Source: UBA1038 sp964481445 (lineage in GTDB: Bacteria > Bacillota > Clostridia > Christensenellales > Aristaeellaceae). From it: 7,077 nucleotides of DNA. Both the position numbers and the translations under genes were made by a program. The notes under the pieces were generated by a model, which made no database searches, was not told where the DNA came from, and worked only from the letters and a program-made list of their open reading frames with translations. Shown here in pieces: positions 3,653-7,077 of this stretch; positions within the stretch are counted from its first letter, which is position 1, and the number at the start of each line of letters is the position of its first letter. Location of the stretch: NCBI GenBank assembly GCA_964481445.1, contig CAYZTQ010000094.1, positions 1-7,077 of the forward strand, in the 5' to 3' direction.

Positions 3653-5089
3653 ATGCTGTGGTGGATACTGCTATTGATTGCTTTGGCCTATATCGGGCTG
3701 CTTGTCTACAACACTGTCCGCTTTACGCCCCCCGGGGAGGAGGCGAGAAAGCCTGTGCGCGCGCCCGCGGTGACGGAGATGACGGCCGCGGTCAAGTTGA
3801 GCGAGCTGGTGAAGCTGCCGACCGTCTCCTACATGGAAGGCGAGGGGGAAGACCCCGAGGTGTTCGAGGCCTTTCAGGAAAAGCTGCACAGCCTTTTCCC
3901 CCGGGTGGCGGAGCGCTGCGAGCGCATGCTGCTGGGCGGCAAGGGCATCATCTACCGCTGGCCCGGCCGCAGCGGCGAAAAGCCCTCGGTGATGATGAGC
4001 CACTACGATGTGGTGCCCGCGCCGGATGAGAAATGGGTGCATCCGCCTTTTTCAGGGGCCATCCTTGACGGCTCTGTCTGGGGCCGCGGTACGCTGGATA
4101 CCAAGTGCACGCTGGTCGCCGCCATGGAAGCGGCGGAGCAGCTGATCGAAAGCGGCTATGTGCCCGAGAACGATATCTATTTCTGCTTCGCGGGCGATGA
4201 GGAGGTGGCGGGGCCGACCGCGCCCGCTATCCTTGAAACCCTGCAGCAGGCGGGGGCAAAGCCCTTCTTCGTGCTGGATGAAGGCGGCGGCATTGTCGCC
4301 GACCCGCTGCCCGGCGTCAGCAGGCTCTGCGCCCAAATCGGCGCCTGCGAGAAGGGGCAGGCGGAGCTGGTGTTTACGGCGGAAGCCCTGCCGGGGCACG
4401 CCTCCCGCCCGCCGCGCCACACGGCGTTGGGGCAGGTGGCGCGCGCCATCCGCAGGATGGAGAGTTTTCCCTGGCCGCTTCGCTACACGCCCGTTGTACG
4501 GCAGATGATGGAGACGCTGGGCCGTTACGCCCGGCTGCCCTGGCGCTTTGTCTACGCCAACCTCACGCCGCTCAAGCCCTTCATCAGCCTGATTTCCGGG
4601 CTGAAGGGCGGCGAGTTTTCCTCGCAGCTGCGCACCACCGCGGCCTTTACCATGGCGGAAGGCTCTGCCGTTACCAACGTGTTGCCTCAGCGCGCCATGG
4701 CCAGCGCCAACACGCGCATGATGCCGGGCGAAAACAGCAAATCGGCCAGACGCCGCGCCCAGCGGCTGGTCAGGGGCCTTGGCGTCAAGGTGGAGGCGCA
4801 GGTTTTCAGCGAGCCCAGCCCCGTCAGCAGGACGGACGACGAAGTCTGGCAGACCCTTTGCGAGGCGGTTCAGGATGTATGGCCCGAGGCCGTGCCCGTG
4901 CCCTTTATGTACATGGCCTGCACCGATTCGCGCCACTACAGCCGCGTGTGCGAGCATGTGTACCGCTTCAGCGCCCTCCAGTGGAGCCGTGAGGAGCGCG
5001 CGCTGATGCACAGCTACAACGAGCGCATCAGCCTCAAAGCCCTTGGAAAAATGCAGGCCTTCTATCAGAGCCTGATGATGAAACTGTAA
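3653..5089 (+). CDS. Membrane-anchored M20 family zinc metallopeptidase/amidohydrolase
   Basis: 478 residues. An N-terminal membrane helix (about 2-20) is followed by a full M20 domain, resembling carboxypeptidase S/PM20D1-type members rather than PepV or DapE. Expected two-zinc residues are present: His117 with Asp119 (SHYDVVP), bridging Asp149 (GRGTLDTK), catalytic Glu183 and ligand Glu184 (AGDEEVAGP), Asp209 (VLDEGGG) and His428 (DSRHYS). His249 of LPGHAS lies in the lid/dimerisation domain insert, and HSYNERI (455-461) is the usual end motif. All metal residues are kept, so it should be active. Substrate is unknown; PM20D1 relatives cleave N-fatty-acyl amino acids, others cleave dipeptides. 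AGGAGG (3637-3642) lies ten bases upstream, slightly long. The reductase gene follows after 12 bases, suggesting one operon. Confidence 0.92.
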   Translation: MLWWILLLIALAYIGLLVYNTVRFTPPGEEARKPVRAPAVTEMTAAVKLSELVKLPTVSYMEGEGEDPEVFEAFQEKLHSLFPRVAERCERMLLGGKGIIYRWPGRSGEKPSVMMSHYDVVPAPDEKWVHPPFSGAILDGSVWGRGTLDTKCTLVAAMEAAEQLIESGYVPENDIYFCFAGDEEVAGPTAPAILETLQQAGAKPFFVLDEGGGIVADPLPGVSRLCAQIGACEKGQAELVFTAEALPGHASRPPRHTALGQVARAIRRMESFPWPLRYTPVVRQMMETLGRYARLPWRFVYANLTPLKPFISLISGLKGGEFSSQLRTTAAFTMAEGSAVTNVLPQRAMASANTRMMPGENSKSARRRAQRLVRGLGVKVEAQVFSEPSPVSRTDDEVWQTLCEAVQDVWPEAVPVPFMYMACTDSRHYSRVCEHVYRFSALQWSREERALMHSYNERISLKALGKMQAFYQSLMMKL

Positions 5090-5101
5090 GGAGAATCAAC
5101 G

Positions 5102-5974
5102 ATGAAAAAACTGGCCTTTATCGGTATCGGCGTCATGGGACGCGGCATGGCCGCGAACCTGCTGAAGGCGGGCTACAGCCTGAACGTGTACAGCAGACGG
5201 GAAGAATCCGCCCGCGCGGTGGTCGAGCAGGGCGCCGTCTGGCAGAAGGACATCGCCTCCTGCGTGAAGGGCGCCGAGATGGTGATCACCATGGTCGGCT
5301 ACCCGAAGGATGTGGAAGAGGTCTACTTTGGAAAGAACGCCATCCTTGACAGCGCCGAGCAGGGCGCGATTCTGGCGGATATGACCACCACCTCCCCGAA
5401 GCTGGCGGAACGCATCTTCGCGGCGGCCAAAGAGAAGGGACTCTTCGCGCTGGACGCCCCTGTTTCCGGCGGCGACAGCGGCGCCAGAAACGGCACCCTC
5501 GCCATCATGGCCGGCGGCGAGAAGGAAGCCTTCCGGCGCGCCCTCCCCGTGTTTGAGTGCATGGGCAAATCCATCCACTATATGGGCCGCGCCGGCAGCG
5601 GGCAGCACACCAAGATGGCCAACCAGATCGCCATCGCGGGCGCGGTCGCGGGCGTGGCGGAGGCCATTGCCTACGCAAGGGCGGCGGGCCTCGACCCCTC
5701 GGCGATGGTGGACGCCATATCGGGCGGCGCGGCGGGCAGCTGGCAGCTGAACAACAACGGCCGCAAGATGCTGGAAGAGGATTATGCCCCCGGTTTTTTC
5801 ATCAAGCACTTTATCAAGGATATGGGGCTTGCCAGAGAAGAGGCGGAGGACAGGCGGCTTGACCTGCCCGTGCTGAACAAGGCGCTTGCGATGTATGAAG
5901 AGCTGGCTGCGCGCGGCCTTGCCGACGACGGCACGCAGGCCATCATCAAGGCCTACGGTAAAAATGAAGATTGA
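5102..5974 (+). CDS. NAD(P)-dependent oxidoreductase, 3-hydroxyisobutyrate dehydrogenase family
   Basis: 290 residues, full length for the beta-hydroxyacid dehydrogenase family, which oxidises or reduces short 3-hydroxy acids or semialdehydes (3-hydroxyisobutyrate, tartronate semialdehyde, succinic semialdehyde). The Rossmann motif is FIGIGVMGRGMA (6-17), the substrate loop DAPVSGGDSGARNGTLAIMAGG (118-139), and the catalytic motif GSGQHTKMANQ (166-175ff) with Lys171 and Asn174. IKDMGLA (238-244) is the C-terminal substrate-binding stretch. SRRE after the second strand (31-34) suggests NADPH rather than NADH, as acidic residues are lacking there; this is inference. AAGGAGA overlaps the M20 stop codon. 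The GNAT gene overlaps its end by 11 bases. The exact substrate cannot be read from the sequence. Confidence 0.93.
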   Translation: MKKLAFIGIGVMGRGMAANLLKAGYSLNVYSRREESARAVVEQGAVWQKDIASCVKGAEMVITMVGYPKDVEEVYFGKNAILDSAEQGAILADMTTTSPKLAERIFAAAKEKGLFALDAPVSGGDSGARNGTLAIMAGGEKEAFRRALPVFECMGKSIHYMGRAGSGQHTKMANQIAIAGAVAGVAEAIAYARAAGLDPSAMVDAISGGAAGSWQLNNNGRKMLEEDYAPGFFIKHFIKDMGLAREEAEDRRLDLPVLNKALAMYEELAARGLADDGTQAIIKAYGKNED

Positions 5975-6575
5975 TTTAAGGCCCGAGACCGAGGCAGATT
6001 ACGCCGCCGTGGAGGCGCTGACGCGCGAGGCTTTCTGGAACGTGTACCGCCCCGGCTGCTTTGAACATTACCTGCTGCACATCCTGAGGGAAAGCGGCGG
6101 CTATCTGCCCGGGCTGCATCTGGTGGCGGGAAAAGAGGGAGAAATCGTCGGCAGCATCGTTTACAGCCGCTCCCGTGTGGAAAAGGAGGATGGGAAGACG
6201 ATCGACACCCTCACCTTCGGCCCCATCAGCGTGCATCCAAAGGCGCAGCGGCAGGGCATCGGCAGCCTGCTGATCCGCCGCTCGCTCGATATGGCCCGAC
6301 AGATGGGGGAGCGGGCGGTCATCATCACCGGCAGCCCGGATTACTACCACCGCTTCGGCTTCCGCCCGGCGGGAGACTTTGGCATCACCTTCCCCGACCG
6401 CAGCAGCCCGCCCCACCTGATGGCGCTGGAACTGTACCAAGATGCTCTTTTAGGAACTGGCGGGGTGTACCGTGAGGACGCGGCCTTTGGAAAGCTCGAT
6501 CCCGCCGCGGTGGAAGCCTTTGACAGCCGCTATCCCTACAAGGAGAAGCTGGTGCTGCCGGGGCAGCTGGAATAG
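5964..6575 (+). CDS. GNAT family N-acetyltransferase (YhbS-like)
   Basis: 203 residues. GNAT enzymes move an acetyl group from acetyl-CoA to an amine. The acetyl-CoA-binding motif is ISVHPKAQRQGIGSLLIRRSL (88-108), with the Q/RxxGxG/A loop as QRQGIG (95-100). The YYHRFGFRPAGDFGI segment (127-141) is the usual strand after it and typical of the YhbS/COG3153 group. The C-terminal 50 residues (from about 150) are the group's extension. ATG 5964 is chosen because the alignable domain starts at once (MKIDLRPET). The longer frame from 5886 lies entirely inside the reductase gene. No good ribosome binding site precedes it, so translation probably depends on the reductase through the 11-base overlap. 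Substrate is unknown. Confidence 0.9.
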   Translation: MKIDLRPETEADYAAVEALTREAFWNVYRPGCFEHYLLHILRESGGYLPGLHLVAGKEGEIVGSIVYSRSRVEKEDGKTIDTLTFGPISVHPKAQRQGIGSLLIRRSLDMARQMGERAVIITGSPDYYHRFGFRPAGDFGITFPDRSSPPHLMALELYQDALLGTGGVYREDAAFGKLDPAAVEAFDSRYPYKEKLVLPGQLE

Positions 6576-6602
6576 CCTCGTGTGTTGACTTGAATCATAA
6601 TT

Positions 6603-6632
6603 AAGGCCGCCCTGCGTCTGCGAGGCGGCCTT
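6603..6632. terminator. Terminator hairpin between GNAT and ECF transporter genes
   Basis: AAGGCCGCC (6603-6611) pairs perfectly with GGCGGCCTT (6624-6632) around a 12-base loop. It lies 27 bases after the GNAT stop and 22 bases after the stop of the leftward ECF gene. On the leftward transcript the stem is followed by AATTATGATT, AT-rich; on the rightward one only TT follows within the stem end. It is probably bidirectional, stronger leftward. Confidence 0.75.
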
Positions 6633-6654
6633 GCTCATCGGTGGGATGATAGGA

Positions 6655-7077
6655 TTACTTGATTTTTTCGACCGCCATCACGATCGGCGGGATGATGAGG
6701 ATGTGCAGGATGATGCCGGGCCAGGCTTTGATGAAAGCGCCGGCAAGGAAAGCCTGCAGGGTATAACTGCCGCCGGAGAGGCCCAGCAAGGCAAACATCG
6801 CCAGGCCGAAGACCGCACGGCCAATCAGCATGGCGGCGATCAGAGCTATGTAGATATTGAGCGGCTTTTTGCCGAGGGCCTTGTAAATCAGCCCGGCCGC
6901 CGCGCCGTAGGCCGCCATCTCAAGGGCCATGGCCAGCGCCATGGGCATCAGGGGCGGCATGCCGAAGAGGAAGCTGCGCAGGATGGGGCTGACGAGGCCG
7001 ACCAGCAGGCCCCAGGGCCAGCCGCAGATCAGGCCGCAGAGCAGCACCGGGATATGCATCGGGCTCAGCATGCTGCC
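6655..7077 (-). CDS. ECF transporter S component (substrate-specific subunit), 5' end missing
   Basis: Membrane subunit that captures a vitamin-like substrate for an energy-coupling factor transporter. At least four hydrophobic helices are visible. Signature stretches are MLSPMHIPVLLCGLICGWPWG, PILRSFLFGMPPLMPMALAMALEMAAYG and the C-terminal FIKAWPGIILHILIIPPIVMAVEKIK. The open frame runs to the window edge (GSMLSPMHIP), and the family normally has another 30 to 50 residues with the first helix before this point, so the ATG at 7071 is very likely internal and the gene is cut by the edge. Only the C-terminal 140 or so codons are seen. Substrate cannot be told; relatives carry pyridoxine, hydroxymethylpyrimidine, pantothenate or others. 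Any leader riboswitch would lie outside the window. Confidence 0.85.
   Translation of the reverse strand, partial: GSMLSPMHIPVLLCGLICGWPWGLLVGLVSPILRSFLFGMPPLMPMALAMALEMAAYGAAAGLIYKALGKKPLNIYIALIAAMLIGRAVFGLAMFALLGLSGGSYTLQAFLAGAFIKAWPGIILHILIIPPIVMAVEKIK

Noticed and set aside
4052..5011. 319-codon open frame on the minus strand
   Set aside because: Antisense shadow of the M20 gene, caused by GC-rich third positions; no recognisable protein motifs.
5096..5809. 237-codon open frame on the minus strand
   Set aside because: Antisense shadow of the reductase gene, which has full family motifs on the other strand.
5886..5963. Upstream extension of the GNAT frame
   Set aside because: It lies within the reductase coding sequence and precedes the start of the alignable GNAT domain.
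6588..6602. TTGACT followed by CATAATT after the GNAT gene
   Set aside because: The two boxes are only five bases apart, far too close for a promoter.

Overview
The window looks like chromosomal DNA from a GC-rich member of the Bacillota, most likely class Clostridia. The evidence is strong AGGAGG-type ribosome binding sites, one perfect sigma-A promoter, and a gene set typical of Clostridia (DegV protein, MarR/FabT-type regulator, BFD-like ferredoxin fragment, ECF transporter S subunit). Genus cannot be judged. I see no rRNA, tRNA, CRISPR array, insertion sequence or phage gene.

Left part (1-1350), sulfur and iron-sulfur module: two rhodanese-domain genes are read leftward. The first product (956-633) is a bare cytoplasmic domain and the second (612-133) is a lipoprotein. 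Divergent from them is a 60-residue BFD-type [2Fe-2S] protein (1095-1277). The promoter region between them holds two adjoining dyads. One (1011-1027) exactly fills the spacer of the rhodanese promoter and resembles a CsoR/CstR-type operator, which would suit control by copper or, more likely for sulfurtransferases, by persulfide.

Middle (1369-2761), fatty-acid module: a FabT-like MarR repressor gene overlaps by ATGA with a DegV/FakB-type fatty-acid-binding protein gene, both leftward. They are driven by a TTGACA-N16-TATAAT promoter. A 31-bp near-palindrome at the start site is made of two TTTGA-N3-TCAAA units, the FabT operator type. This is the most informative part of the window: a self-contained, probably autoregulated sensor plus fatty-acid carrier.

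Right part (2813-6632): five rightward genes, possibly one transcription unit. They encode a small conserved protein of unknown function with a TTG start, a coiled-coil plus histone-H1-like Lys/Ala-rich protein, a membrane-anchored M20 metallopeptidase, a 3-hydroxyisobutyrate dehydrogenase-family reductase, and a GNAT acetyltransferase. A strong hairpin at 6603-6632 ends this set and also serves the convergent ECF transporter S-component gene, which runs off the right edge.
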